Below are positions 52,892 through 61,120 of a stretch of DNA of 64,000 nucleotides, one piece after another. The position numbers and the translations under genes were made by a program. The notes below the pieces were generated by a model. That model was not told the origin of the DNA, did no database searches, and saw nothing but the letters and a program-made list of their open reading frames with translations. Source of the stretch: Poriferisphaera corsica. Its GTDB lineage: Bacteria > Planctomycetota > Phycisphaerae > Phycisphaerales > Phycisphaeraceae. Position 1 is the stretch's first letter. Every line of letters starts with the position of its first letter. The DNA lies in contig NZ_CP036425.1 in NCBI RefSeq assembly GCF_007747445.1, forward strand, positions 2,278,175 through 2,342,174. Direction: 5' to 3'.

Positions 52892-54073
52892 TCACACGAC
52901 CTCTCCCGGCGAGCGATCCGCCTTCGAGATCACCCATTCCACATCCCCCCTGCCCATTTCCCGCGTCTGTGCCTTGATCTGTTTCCTGTAATCCGCCAAA
53001 AACGGCCGCTCTGTCCGCGTGTGACCCGCCAAAATCACCGCTAGCCCCGAACAAACCGCCGCCAACGTGTCATGATGCCGCATCTCACCTGTAAAAAATA
53101 CATCAAGGCCTTCCCCTTCCCCAGCATCCTGCTTCACTGCGGCTCTTGCTTCCTCAATCAGCGACTGCCCTGCACCAGCGCAAAGCCCGATCCGCTGGAT
53201 ATTCTTCTTCGCCATCGTCGAACCCTCAGCAGGTGCTACTTCGAGGTAATCGAGCTTTAATATTGCCTTGATCCGGGTCACGAGCGTTTTGAGCGAAATC
53301 GGCTTCGCCAACTCGACCACCCTCCCTTGACCTGTCATATCACCCGATTTTGATGTGGGGCCAGCGATCATTGGATACACATCAAACGCAGGTTCTTCGT
53401 AGGGGTGAATATCCCGGAGTGCAGTAACCACTGCTACCAGCTTGTTTTTGGGCAACACCATTTCAACGCGCATCTCAGCAACCGATTCGAATTCAGTCGC
53501 TTGTCCGATGGCTGGATTCGTGGATTCATTACCTTTGAACGTACCATGCCCACGTGAGGTGAAGGAACACTCGGAGTAGTTGCCAATATTTCCAGCCCCA
53601 GCTTCTGAAAGCGATTCGCGGATTGCATGAACACTTGCTTCAGGTGCAAACGTGACGAGTTTGTATTGCTCTGCTCGATTATCGTGCGGCCGAATGGGCC
53701 TGATAAACACAGCATCATCGCCTGCAATGCCTTCTGCTAGAAATTGATTCACGCCAGTCGAGGCCGCGTCAAGTGCGGTATGCGGCGAATAAATTGCGAT
53801 ATTGTTCCGTGCTGCCAGCAGGATGATGTTCTGTTTGTAATCACTGCGAGTAAGTGCGGTTAGCGGCGCAAAGATCGGTGGATGATACGCAACAATCAAG
53901 TTCACTTTCTTCTCGATCGCTTCCTGCATGACGGATTGCGTGAGGTCGATGCAGAGCATGGCGCGTTTGATGCGTGCGGTGGACTCGACATGCAGCCCAA
54001 CCTTGTCCCATGATTCAGCCAGGGATTCGGGGGCGATTGAGCGGAGAACGGTAAGCAAATCGTTGAGCTTCAT
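52892..54073 (-). CDS. Nif3-like dinuclear metal-centre protein
   Basis: Protein of 393 residues of the Nif3/YqfO (GTP cyclohydrolase 1 type 2 family) group. The two-metal site is formed by LIVAYHPPIF (about 65), SPHTALD (about 97) and the late GHTRTERP (about 360). Between the halves lies a PII/CutA-like insertion (about 135-270, YKLVTFAPEASVHAIRESLS and IHPYEEPAFDVYPM), typical of the long Gram-positive YqfO form. Biochemical function in bacteria is not settled. The start is ATG 54073. It is divergent to a coiled-coil gene. Strand composition changes along the gene, from G-rich at its 5' end to C-rich at its 3' end. Confidence 0.9.
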   Translation of the reverse strand: MKLNDLLTVLRSIAPESLAESWDKVGLHVESTARIKRAMLCIDLTQSVMQEAIEKKVNLIVAYHPPIFAPLTALTRSDYKQNIILLAARNNIAIYSPHTALDAASTGVNQFLAEGIAGDDAVFIRPIRPHDNRAEQYKLVTFAPEASVHAIRESLSEAGAGNIGNYSECSFTSRGHGTFKGNESTNPAIGQATEFESVAEMRVEMVLPKNKLVAVVTALRDIHPYEEPAFDVYPMIAGPTSKSGDMTGQGRVVELAKPISLKTLVTRIKAILKLDYLEVAPAEGSTMAKKNIQRIGLCAGAGQSLIEEARAAVKQDAGEGEGLDVFFTGEMRHHDTLAAVCSGLAVILAGHTRTERPFLADYRKQIKAQTREMGRGDVEWVISKADRSPGEVV

Positions 54074-54181
54074 GGGATTAGGATATCAGGTGCTACCTAA
54101 AATTGCAGCCGCTAGTTGGGGAATGTCGATAGAACTATCGGACGTTTGTATGCCCGTACTTTGTTGATGTGAGTCATCCTT

Positions 54182-54991
54182 ATGAATCAGCAAACTGAAG
54201 TCATGAAAAATAATGTTGTGAAGGTTGCCGCGCAGAGCGGCCAGCTCAGCGAGATGTTGCCGGGCAATCGCCTGCCTATGGATACTGGGGAGCAGAAAGC
54301 CGCCTTGAAAAAGGCTCAGCAGGCGGAGAAGCGGGTCAAATTGGGGATGGAGCTGCTTAAGGCATCGGAAAGCCGATTGTCAGCGCAAACGCAGATGCTC
54401 AATGCGGTGCGGCGAGAACAAAAACAACTCCGCGAGCAGGTGCATGGCGACATGGCCAAGAGCCTGCAAAGCTACGATCAGTGGCTCGGACAGATCGATG
54501 AGAGTTTTAGCAAAGCGATCCAAATGCTTGAAGAGAAGGTCGATACGGTGATGGGGTTGTGGGAGAAAAAAGAAAAACAGCTTGATGATATGACCCGCCG
54601 ATTTGAGCGTTTGTTCGAGCAAAATCAGCGTACGCTGATGGATATCAAGATGCATCATGCTGCGGGAGCGAATGGCGGCGAGGCGATGGGATCAAGTGGA
54701 AGAGATCGCAGCATGGGCGATGAAGAGGAGATGACAGCAGAGGAAGAAGCAGAGATCGAGATGATTTTGAAAGGTGAGTTGGTCGTTGAAGCTGGGGCGA
54801 GCGATCCGGCTGAAGAGGTAACGGAACCGATTGAGGCGGAAGAGGTCGTTGCTATGAATGATGAGGTCGTGATCAAGAAAGACCCGGCAGCGGCGCTGGC
54901 TGAACTGGCCGAGAAACGAGAAGAAGAAGCGATCTTTTCGACGGTATTGCGAGACATGAAGAACGCTCGAGAGCAGGAATCTGACGACTAG
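54182..54991 (+). CDS. Coiled-coil protein of unknown function
   Basis: Protein of 269 residues, nearly all helical and highly charged. Residues 35-160 form long heptad-like stretches (KAQQAEKRVKLGMELLKASE, LREQVHGDMAKSLQSYDQW, LEEKVDTVMGLWEKKEKQLD). Residues 175-235 are very acidic (GDEEEMTAEEEAEIEMILKG), and a last helix closes it. No signal peptide or membrane helix is seen. No family is recognised. It lies 108 nt from the divergent Nif3-like gene, with repeat copy C downstream. Confidence 0.7.
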   Translation: MNQQTEVMKNNVVKVAAQSGQLSEMLPGNRLPMDTGEQKAALKKAQQAEKRVKLGMELLKASESRLSAQTQMLNAVRREQKQLREQVHGDMAKSLQSYDQWLGQIDESFSKAIQMLEEKVDTVMGLWEKKEKQLDDMTRRFERLFEQNQRTLMDIKMHHAAGANGGEAMGSSGRDRSMGDEEEMTAEEEAEIEMILKGELVVEAGASDPAEEVTEPIEAEEVVAMNDEVVIKKDPAAALAELAEKREEEAIFSTVLRDMKNAREQESDD

Positions 54992-55060
54992 ATTTCTCTG
55001 ATGTTCATTTCAGGTTTGTGCGTAAAAAGGGTTTTATTTAACAGTGATAAATTGAGATGA

Positions 55061-55211
55061 ATGCGCGCACAAAGGCGCGTTTTTTTGTTGTTTGTGCCGG
55101 GTATGTGCGCACAAAATCTTCAAATTAGTGACTTACCCGTAATTAAAATGAGCGCGTTTTGATCAGAAATGATTGGAAAACGCAAAGTTTTCTGCGATAA
55201 CCGCGCGCTAA
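55061..55211 (+). repeat. Interspersed repeat, copy C
   Basis: TGCGCAC (55106-55112), an exact 15-nt spacer and GTGACTTACCCGTA (55128-55141) match the other copies. GATCAGAAATGATTGG and GATAACCGCGCGCTAA (55196-55211) follow. From TGCGCAC to GCTAA it measures 106 nt, the same as in copy A. A further CGCGCAC block precedes it at 55063-55070. The right end lies inside the 3' end of the Nudix frame and provides its stop codon. Confidence 0.75.
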
Positions 55212-55477
55212 CTGATCTCAGGCAGATTGAGGACCACGGATCGAGTGTCGAGATGATCAAGAATCTGGATTTTCTGTATAGCGAGTTCCTCATGGAGTTC
55301 TCGCTTGAGTGCTTGATGATGTGTTTCGTCAGGTTCGAGTCCGCCGCCGGGTGTGATCCAGTAGTGATTGATGTGTGGCGTTTTTGGGTTGACGGGCTGT
55401 GTGTCTTTACATTCGAGTAAGAGGACGTTGTTATTTTCATTGAGGATGACGGCTCGGGCTGCGTATCGTTGCTTCAT
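55208..55477 (-). pseudogene. Nudix hydrolase, truncated at the C-terminus
   Basis: Frame of 89 residues that starts well (MKQRYAARAVILNENNNVLL) and carries an almost complete Nudix box, GGGLEPDETHHQALKRELHE and then ELAI, with Ala in place of the last Gly. The catalytic Glu residues are present. After VVLNLPEIS it stops at a TAG whose bases belong to the GCGCTAA end of repeat copy C. Normal Nudix proteins of this type have about 130-150 residues, so about 50 C-terminal residues are missing. It may be inactive or a residual domain; expression is unknown. No alternative frame carries the missing part. Confidence 0.72.
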
Positions 55478-55624
55478 GGTTTTGCCTTTGATGGATAGAA
55501 TTGACTGGATGGATTATATGAGAAAAATATGTTTTGAATTGAACGATAGGTGAGATGAGCGGATACAGGAGTTCCCGACAATCGGTGTTGCTGACTATTG
55601 GTGTTGGAAAATTTGTGTTGATGG

Positions 55625-55655
55625 CAAAACCCCACGTTGATTGGCGTGGGGGTTG
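55625..55655 (-). terminator. Hairpin terminator of the AlaC-like gene
   Basis: CCCCACG (55630-55636) and CGTGGGG (55645-55651) pair around an 8-nt loop, with one extra G in the right arm. On the minus strand a short T-run (TTTT) follows. It lies about 30 nt after the stop codon at 55684. Confidence 0.7.
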
Positions 55656-55683
55656 CGGTCTATTCGATTGATAGGTTGTTGCA

Positions 55684-56871
55684 TCAGTTATTGAGGACGC
55701 GGGTGAGTTGGCGGATGGCTTGGCGAATGCGCTGGTCGTTTTCGACGAGTGCCATGCGAACGTAACCTTCGCCGAGGTCGCCGAAGGCGGCACCGGGGGT
55801 GAGGGCGACTTCGGCTTGATCGACCATTGCTAAGCAAAAATCGTTGGTGGAGCCGTTGTATGGGATAAGGTGTTTGGGGTTGACCTTGGCCCAGACGAAC
55901 ATGGAAGCTTTGGGGGTATCCACTTGCCAACCGAGCTTACGGAGGCTTTTACATAGGAGCTCACGGCGTTGAGCATAAACACGATTTTGCTGTTCGATGT
56001 GCTTATCGCCTTCACGCATAGCAACAATGGCGGCGATCTGGACGGCTTGGAATATGCCGTAATCGTAGTAGCCTTTGACGGTGGAGAGGGCTTTGATCAT
56101 TTGAGGGTGACCGCAGCAGAAGCCGATGCGCCAGCCGGCCATGTTGTAGGGTTTTGAGAGTGTGGTGAATTCGACGCCGTATTCTTTTGCGCCGGGAGCT
56201 TGGAGGTATGAGGGGGCTTTGTAGTTATCGAAGCAGGTCTCGCCGTAGGCGAAATCGTGAAGGATCATGACTTGATGCTTGGCTGCAAGATCGACGACTT
56301 TGGCGAAGAAGGTATCATCGACGGTCATGGTCGTTGGGTTGTTGGGGTAGCAGAGGATGATGACTTTGGGTTTGGGCTGGAGGTGTTTGAGGACGTCGTC
56401 GATGCGCGCGAGGAATGCTTCGTCGTTGCCAACGGGTACGAGGAAGACGGAGCCGCCGGCGAGGATAACGGCGGTGGTATGGATTTGGAAGGCGGGGTCG
56501 GTCACGACAGCGCAGTCGCCGGGGCCCATGATGGCGAGGCACATGTGTGAGAAGCCTTCTTTTGAGCCGATGGTTGCGATGACTTCGGTGTCGGGGTCGA
56601 GTTCGACGCCCCATTTGCGTTCGTACTTGCGGGCCATGTCGCGGCGGAGGTTGTAGACGCCGGCGGAAGCGGAGTAACGAGAGTTGCGGGGGTCGGTGAC
56701 GGCTTCGCGGATCTTATCGACGACGGGATCGGGTGGGGCGTCGGAAGGATTGCCCATGTTCATGTCGATGATATCGGCGCCGGCTTTACGGCGTTCGTAG
56801 ATCAGTTGTTTGAGTTGGCCTAATACATAGGTAGGCAGCCGCTCTATGCGAGAGGCAACGTTGATATCCAT
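55684..56871 (-). CDS. PLP-dependent aminotransferase, AlaC/LL-diaminopimelate type
   Basis: Class I/II aminotransferase of 395 residues. ATG 56871 has AGGTGG 8 nt upstream; a GTG at 56883 is possible. The blocks DMNMGNPSDAPP (about 40), SRYSASAGVYNLR, YPNNPTT (about 180) and the Schiff-base Lys in TLSKPYNMAGWRIGF (about 240) are typical of alanine-synthesising AlaC and related enzymes. It would pass amino groups between glutamate and pyruvate or similar keto acids. Similar genes often precede a homoserine dehydrogenase; none is present here. Exact substrate is uncertain. Confidence 0.88.
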   Translation of the reverse strand: MDINVASRIERLPTYVLGQLKQLIYERRKAGADIIDMNMGNPSDAPPDPVVDKIREAVTDPRNSRYSASAGVYNLRRDMARKYERKWGVELDPDTEVIATIGSKEGFSHMCLAIMGPGDCAVVTDPAFQIHTTAVILAGGSVFLVPVGNDEAFLARIDDVLKHLQPKPKVIILCYPNNPTTMTVDDTFFAKVVDLAAKHQVMILHDFAYGETCFDNYKAPSYLQAPGAKEYGVEFTTLSKPYNMAGWRIGFCCGHPQMIKALSTVKGYYDYGIFQAVQIAAIVAMREGDKHIEQQNRVYAQRRELLCKSLRKLGWQVDTPKASMFVWAKVNPKHLIPYNGSTNDFCLAMVDQAEVALTPGAAFGDLGEGYVRMALVENDQRIRQAIRQLTRVLNN

Positions 56872-57015
56872 GTTGATGTCCACCTGTTCAATCTATGTCC
56901 CCTGCCCTACTCATCCCAATGAAACAATCCCAATCTGATTCACAAACCTTGGGGGTGATCTGTGAGGAATTATTATACCAATCATGTTTTTATGCGGTCA
57001 CCCGAAGCGTTTGGA

Positions 57016-57051
57016 CTCAAACACCCTGCCACCGGCGATGGCAGGTTTGAG
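57016..57051 (-). other. Imperfect hairpin downstream of the parvulin-like gene
   Basis: CTCAAAC and CTGCCA on the left pair with TGGCAG and GTTTGAG on the right around CCGGCGA. No T-run follows on the minus strand, so it may be a Rho-assisted end or an RNA 3'-stabilising structure. Confidence 0.4.
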
Positions 57052-57080
57052 GAGTATTTGTAGTTAAACGATGATGGATT

Positions 57081-58082
57081 TTATTGACCGGAAGGCGCGT
57101 CGGTGTACTCATTTTTCTTGCGTAGCCAACTGTCGTGGAGTTCGGGCTGGAGGACTGTGACTTGCGAGGAGGCGATGTATTCGGAGGCCTTTTGTCGCAT
57201 GAGTGTGGCTTGTATGCGGAGACGGAGTGACTTGGCGATCTGGTCTTTTACCTGGTCATATTGTAGCTCGGATTGGGGTATGATGCGCTCAAGCTTGAGG
57301 AGTGCGTAGCTGTTGTCGAGGACGATGGCTTGGGAGATTTGGCCGGGCTGGAGCTTGATGAGTTCCTGAAGGATGACTTGGGGGTAGTTCGCATCGACAG
57401 GGGAGATCGGTGAGAGGAGGCCGCCTTGACGGTTGCTGATGTCGGTGGAATTGGCACCTGCAAGGTCGGAGAAGGATTCACCTTTATCAAGCTGGCTATG
57501 GATGCGTTTGATATCGCGGAGGTTGGGCATGACGATGATGCGGGGTTGGTATTTGGGGCCGAAACGGAGTTCGTATTCCTGCTGGAGGAGTTGGGGGTTG
57601 AGGTTGACCTTGGCAGCGATGATAGCGCGAAGGGCTGCGTTGCGGTGTAGCATTTTGTTGAAGTTGTACTCACCGAGACCACGATCAAGACGGAGTTGCG
57701 AGAGAAGACGGACGGCTTCGTCTTCGCTGGAAGGCGAGAGCGCATCGATGATGAGCTGCTTTTCGGCTTGCATCATCTCGGGGGTGATGTTGATCTTGCG
57801 GAGCGCGAGATCTTCAGTGATCGAGGCGTCGATGACGGCGTTGGCGAGTGCTTCGCCGCCGGCGAGTTCGTACATGGATTTGAGTAGCGAGGATTGAGAG
57901 ATCGGTTGGCCGTTGACGTAGGCGACGTTCTGGCTGACTTTTGCGACAGATTTAGGGGCTGTTTTAGTACGATTAACGGCAGGCGTGGATTTGGGGGATT
58001 GTTTGTATGGGTATGTTGAGGCGCACGCGGAGAGTATGAGAGTGGCAGAAAGCAACAGAATACTGGTGGCTGTATATTTCAT
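57081..58082 (-). CDS. Lipoprotein peptidyl-prolyl isomerase (parvulin/SurA-like)
   Basis: Lipoprotein of 333 residues. The signal peptide ends in the lipobox LSAC (LILSACASTY, Cys near residue 20). The N-terminal helical SurA-like part (about 50-190, VAYVNGQPISQSSLLKSMY) is followed by a short parvulin domain (about 190-270, RIIVMPNLRDIKRIHSQLDK, then GGLLSPISPVD and IVLDNSYALLKLE). Such proteins fold outer-envelope proteins in the periplasm. The PPIase domain is degenerate, lacking clear active-site His pairs, so chaperone activity is more likely than isomerase activity. It is divergent from the class V aminotransferase gene. Confidence 0.8.
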   Translation of the reverse strand: MKYTATSILLLSATLILSACASTYPYKQSPKSTPAVNRTKTAPKSVAKVSQNVAYVNGQPISQSSLLKSMYELAGGEALANAVIDASITEDLALRKINITPEMMQAEKQLIIDALSPSSEDEAVRLLSQLRLDRGLGEYNFNKMLHRNAALRAIIAAKVNLNPQLLQQEYELRFGPKYQPRIIVMPNLRDIKRIHSQLDKGESFSDLAGANSTDISNRQGGLLSPISPVDANYPQVILQELIKLQPGQISQAIVLDNSYALLKLERIIPQSELQYDQVKDQIAKSLRLRIQATLMRQKASEYIASSQVTVLQPELHDSWLRKKNEYTDAPSGQ

Positions 58083-58228
58083 GCAGCCACGCTAAAGGCT
58101 GAACGAAACCCTGTCAACATGCAGATGCGACACTAGTATTGAGTATGTTAAGATTTGCAGAATATGGGGTAGTGGTTAGTCTGGATATTGCGTTTTGACG
58201 AGGAAAATGGACAAAGAGGAGCTTTGTC

Positions 58229-59446
58229 GTGAGCAAGCGGATTTATATGGATAATGCGGCGACGTCGTTTCCCAAGCCGAGTGCGGTGATGGAGGCGATG
58301 ACGGATTACGCGACGAGGTTGGGTGCGAGTCCGGGGCGAGGTGCGTATGCGGAGGCGCGGGAGAGCGGGGAGTTGATGTATCAATGCCGCGAGCGGATAT
58401 GCGAGTTGATTGGTGGGGACAATCCGGATCATGTGGTGTTTACGCTGAATACGTCGGACGCGATTAATCTGGGGATCAGAGGCTTGATCCACCCTGGAGC
58501 TAAGAAACGGCATGTGATCACGACGTGGTTGGATCATAACTCGATCTTGCGGCCATTTAATATGATGTCGGAAATGGGGGATCTTGAGCAGACGCGAGTC
58601 GAGTGTGATCCGATGACGGGGTTGGTGGATCCTGATGATATTAAGAAGGCGATCCGGCCTGACACGGGTTTGATTGCGCTTTTGCATGGGTCTAATGTGA
58701 GCGGGACGGTACAGCCTATCCGAGAGATAGGTGCGATTGCGAAAGAGCATGGTGTGCCGTTCTTGGTGGATGCGGCGCAGAGTTTGGGACATATGCCTTT
58801 GGATATTGAGGCGGATCATGTAGATTTGCTGGCGTTTCCGGGGCATAAAGGATTACTTGGGCCTTTGGGGACAGGTGGTTTGTATATCAAGCCGGGGCTC
58901 GAGAGGTTGATGCGAACGGTGAAGGAGGGGGGCACAGGGTCTGTGAGTGAGTTAGATGTGCAGCCTGAATTTATGCCGGATCGGTTTGAGCCGGGGAGTC
59001 ATAATGCGATTGGGATTATCGGGTTGTCGGAAGGTGTGAAATGGATTTTAGATCAAGGGGTTGAGACGATCTGGGCTCATGAGCAGAAGCTGATGAAGGT
59101 GATGGTTGAGGGGTTACAGGATGAAGAGCGGATGCCGAATTTGACGTGGTATGGGCCGCAAGGCGTGGCGGATCGGTGTGGGGTGTTTTCGATTCGGATA
59201 CAGGGATATGATCAGCCTGTGACGCTTTCGGATGTGCTGGAGAAGCGGTATGGGATATTGACGCGATCAGGGATTCATTGCGCACCGTTGGCACATAAGA
59301 CGATTGGAACGCATGAGCTTGGTGGAACGACCCGGTTTAGTTTCGGGCCATTTGTGACGGTGGAAGATGTTAGGGCGTCACTGGATGCGATACATGAGAT
59401 TTGTCTTGAGACGAAAAAACGTGGGACGATCTCTGCTGGGACATAG
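58229..59446 (+). CDS. Class V aminotransferase, cysteine desulfurase-like
   Basis: PLP enzyme of 405 residues. GTG 58229 has AGAGGAG 7 nt upstream. The start RIYMDNAATSFPKP is the family signature. It has TSDAINLGIRGL, LVDAAQSLGHMPLDIE (about 190) and the Schiff-base Lys in FPGHKGLLGPLGTGG (about 215). The Cys in SGIHCAPLAHKTIG (about 352) could be the persulfide-bearing residue of the TIGR01977-type desulfurase-like family. No isc or suf scaffold gene is adjacent, so the role may be selenocysteine or cysteine breakdown, or a thiol-modifying step. A strong terminator follows. Confidence 0.85.
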   Translation: MSKRIYMDNAATSFPKPSAVMEAMTDYATRLGASPGRGAYAEARESGELMYQCRERICELIGGDNPDHVVFTLNTSDAINLGIRGLIHPGAKKRHVITTWLDHNSILRPFNMMSEMGDLEQTRVECDPMTGLVDPDDIKKAIRPDTGLIALLHGSNVSGTVQPIREIGAIAKEHGVPFLVDAAQSLGHMPLDIEADHVDLLAFPGHKGLLGPLGTGGLYIKPGLERLMRTVKEGGTGSVSELDVQPEFMPDRFEPGSHNAIGIIGLSEGVKWILDQGVETIWAHEQKLMKVMVEGLQDEERMPNLTWYGPQGVADRCGVFSIRIQGYDQPVTLSDVLEKRYGILTRSGIHCAPLAHKTIGTHELGGTTRFSFGPFVTVEDVRASLDAIHEICLETKKRGTISAGT

Positions 59447-59473
59447 AACAATATAAAACTGAAGTAAAGAAAG

Positions 59474-59502
59474 AACGTCCGATATGTCGGGCGTTTTTTT
59501 AT
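59474..59502 (+). terminator. Terminator of the class V aminotransferase gene
   Basis: AACGTCCGA (59474-59482) and TCGGGCGTT (59487-59495) pair with one G-U pair around TATG, followed by a T-run. Confidence 0.9.
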
Positions 59503-59592
59503 TTTGGATGGTTAGGTCTAAATAACTGTTCTCATCGTGTCGAAAAGTTGGATTGTAGGGGCTATGCCGTTTAACCAGTATTAGTGTGTACT

Positions 59593-61110
59593 ATGAATAA
59601 AATTGCAGCATTAACAACGACGTTTTTAATTGCCGGTTTGTTGGCGGTGTTGCTTTTGTTTTGGCATGGCCAGCCTGCGAAGCAGATGATTTTCATGCTG
59701 GGGGTAACCATCGCGTGTGGGTTTGCAGCGTTTAAGGTGCCGTTTTGGGGTTTTTTCTTGTATTACTTTTTCGCGGTGCTTAGGCCTCAGAATTTGTGGG
59801 AATGGGCTTTGCCTGGTGGGATACGCTGGTCGCTTTTTGCGTCTTTGATTGCATTGGGCGGCGTTGCACTACATTACAACAAGATATTTAAAAATGGCCA
59901 GGTTACGGGGATGTTTCGATTGATGGTCATGTTTGCAATACTGATCTTCATCAGTATTGTGCTCGCATATGATCCGATGGTCGCACAGAGATGGGGAATT
60001 GACTACGCGAAGATTTTCGTCATTGCGATCTTGATGCTGTTTATCGTCAACGAAGTTTGGCAGGTTCGTGCACTAGCCACCATGATTGGGCTGTCGATAG
60101 GATACATCGCTTGGGAAATCAACTATTTATATTTCTTCCAGAATGGTCGGTTGGATATTCTTAATTATGGTTATGGTGGCTACGACAACAATGGTGCTGC
60201 ACTGCTGATTGCGATGGGTATGCCCTTTGCGTATTACATTGGTGTATGTAAATGGGAACGCTTTCCGAAATTATCGCTGGTGTTTGGTGGGTGTATTGGA
60301 ACGCTCATGCTTCACGCAGTGATGATGAGTTACTCTCGTGGTGCAATGGTTGCATCACTTGTAGGCATTGTGTGGGTGATATTAAGACATCGATCCAAAG
60401 CTCAATCTGCAATTATCATTGCTATTCTTGTGGTTATAACCTCGGTTCTTGCAGGTAATCAAATTCGCGATCGTATTGTATCGACAGCCAATTATCAGCA
60501 AGATGCCTCTGCACAATCACGATTTGAGGCATGGGGAGCGGCATGGAAAATTGCGTGGGACCATCCATTCTTTGGGCAGGGTGTCAGGAACTCTAATTTG
60601 TTCTCATTGAACTATGGTGCTGACCGGGCTGGCCGTACGATTCATAATCAATATTTGCAAATCGCTGCGGATTCTGGAATCCCTGCAATGATCGTATTTA
60701 TTATGATGATTGTTATGTCACTTCACAATTTAGGAATGACAAGAAATCGTTGCATACGACATATTAAATACGATTTAAGTTCTGATTCTTCAAAGAATAA
60801 ATTAGATCATATAGAAAAAATATGCCTTGCTACACAAGGTTCGCTAATCATATTTGCGATCGACAGTATGTTCCTGTCTCTGGAATTATTCGAATTACCT
60901 TGGTTGCTCTTTATCTTAGCTGGCGTCATTGGCATTATCACTAGCCCTGTCATCAATGCTAGTGCGGTTGAAAACATGAATGCGATCAAGTCAATGTCTA
61001 AGAATCCTGTACGCGTTCCCCCACGTAAAAAACGACATTTACAAAAGAAATCTAAGCGGACAGATAAAACTGACCCAATAATCCTGCCGGGATACCTTAG
61101 TACGGAATAG
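59593..61110 (+). CDS. O-antigen ligase/polymerase-like membrane protein
   Basis: Protein of 505 residues with 10-12 membrane helices and a large periplasmic loop, of the Wzy/O-antigen ligase (Wzy_C) group. The loop has the late QGVRNSNLFSLNYGADRAGR region, and its RxxxxHNQYLQIAADSG block (about 350) carries the conserved His and is followed by IPAMIVFIMM. RFEAWGAAWKIAWDHPFFGQ, a typical segment before the loop, is present. The C-terminus is basic (KKRHLQKKSKR). It joins or polymerises lipid-linked glycans at the outer face of the inner membrane. ATG 59593 is used. The next two genes encode a radical SAM protein and a glycosyltransferase, which suggests a small surface-glycan cluster. Confidence 0.82.
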   Translation: MNKIAALTTTFLIAGLLAVLLLFWHGQPAKQMIFMLGVTIACGFAAFKVPFWGFFLYYFFAVLRPQNLWEWALPGGIRWSLFASLIALGGVALHYNKIFKNGQVTGMFRLMVMFAILIFISIVLAYDPMVAQRWGIDYAKIFVIAILMLFIVNEVWQVRALATMIGLSIGYIAWEINYLYFFQNGRLDILNYGYGGYDNNGAALLIAMGMPFAYYIGVCKWERFPKLSLVFGGCIGTLMLHAVMMSYSRGAMVASLVGIVWVILRHRSKAQSAIIIAILVVITSVLAGNQIRDRIVSTANYQQDASAQSRFEAWGAAWKIAWDHPFFGQGVRNSNLFSLNYGADRAGRTIHNQYLQIAADSGIPAMIVFIMMIVMSLHNLGMTRNRCIRHIKYDLSSDSSKNKLDHIEKICLATQGSLIIFAIDSMFLSLELFELPWLLFILAGVIGIITSPVINASAVENMNAIKSMSKNPVRVPPRKKRHLQKKSKRTDKTDPIILPGYLSTE

Positions 61111-61120
61111 ATACACGGAC

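Noticed and set aside
57016-57051. Terminator of the parvulin-like gene
   Set aside because: The hairpin is imperfect and lacks a T-run on the minus strand, so it is recorded only as a hairpin.
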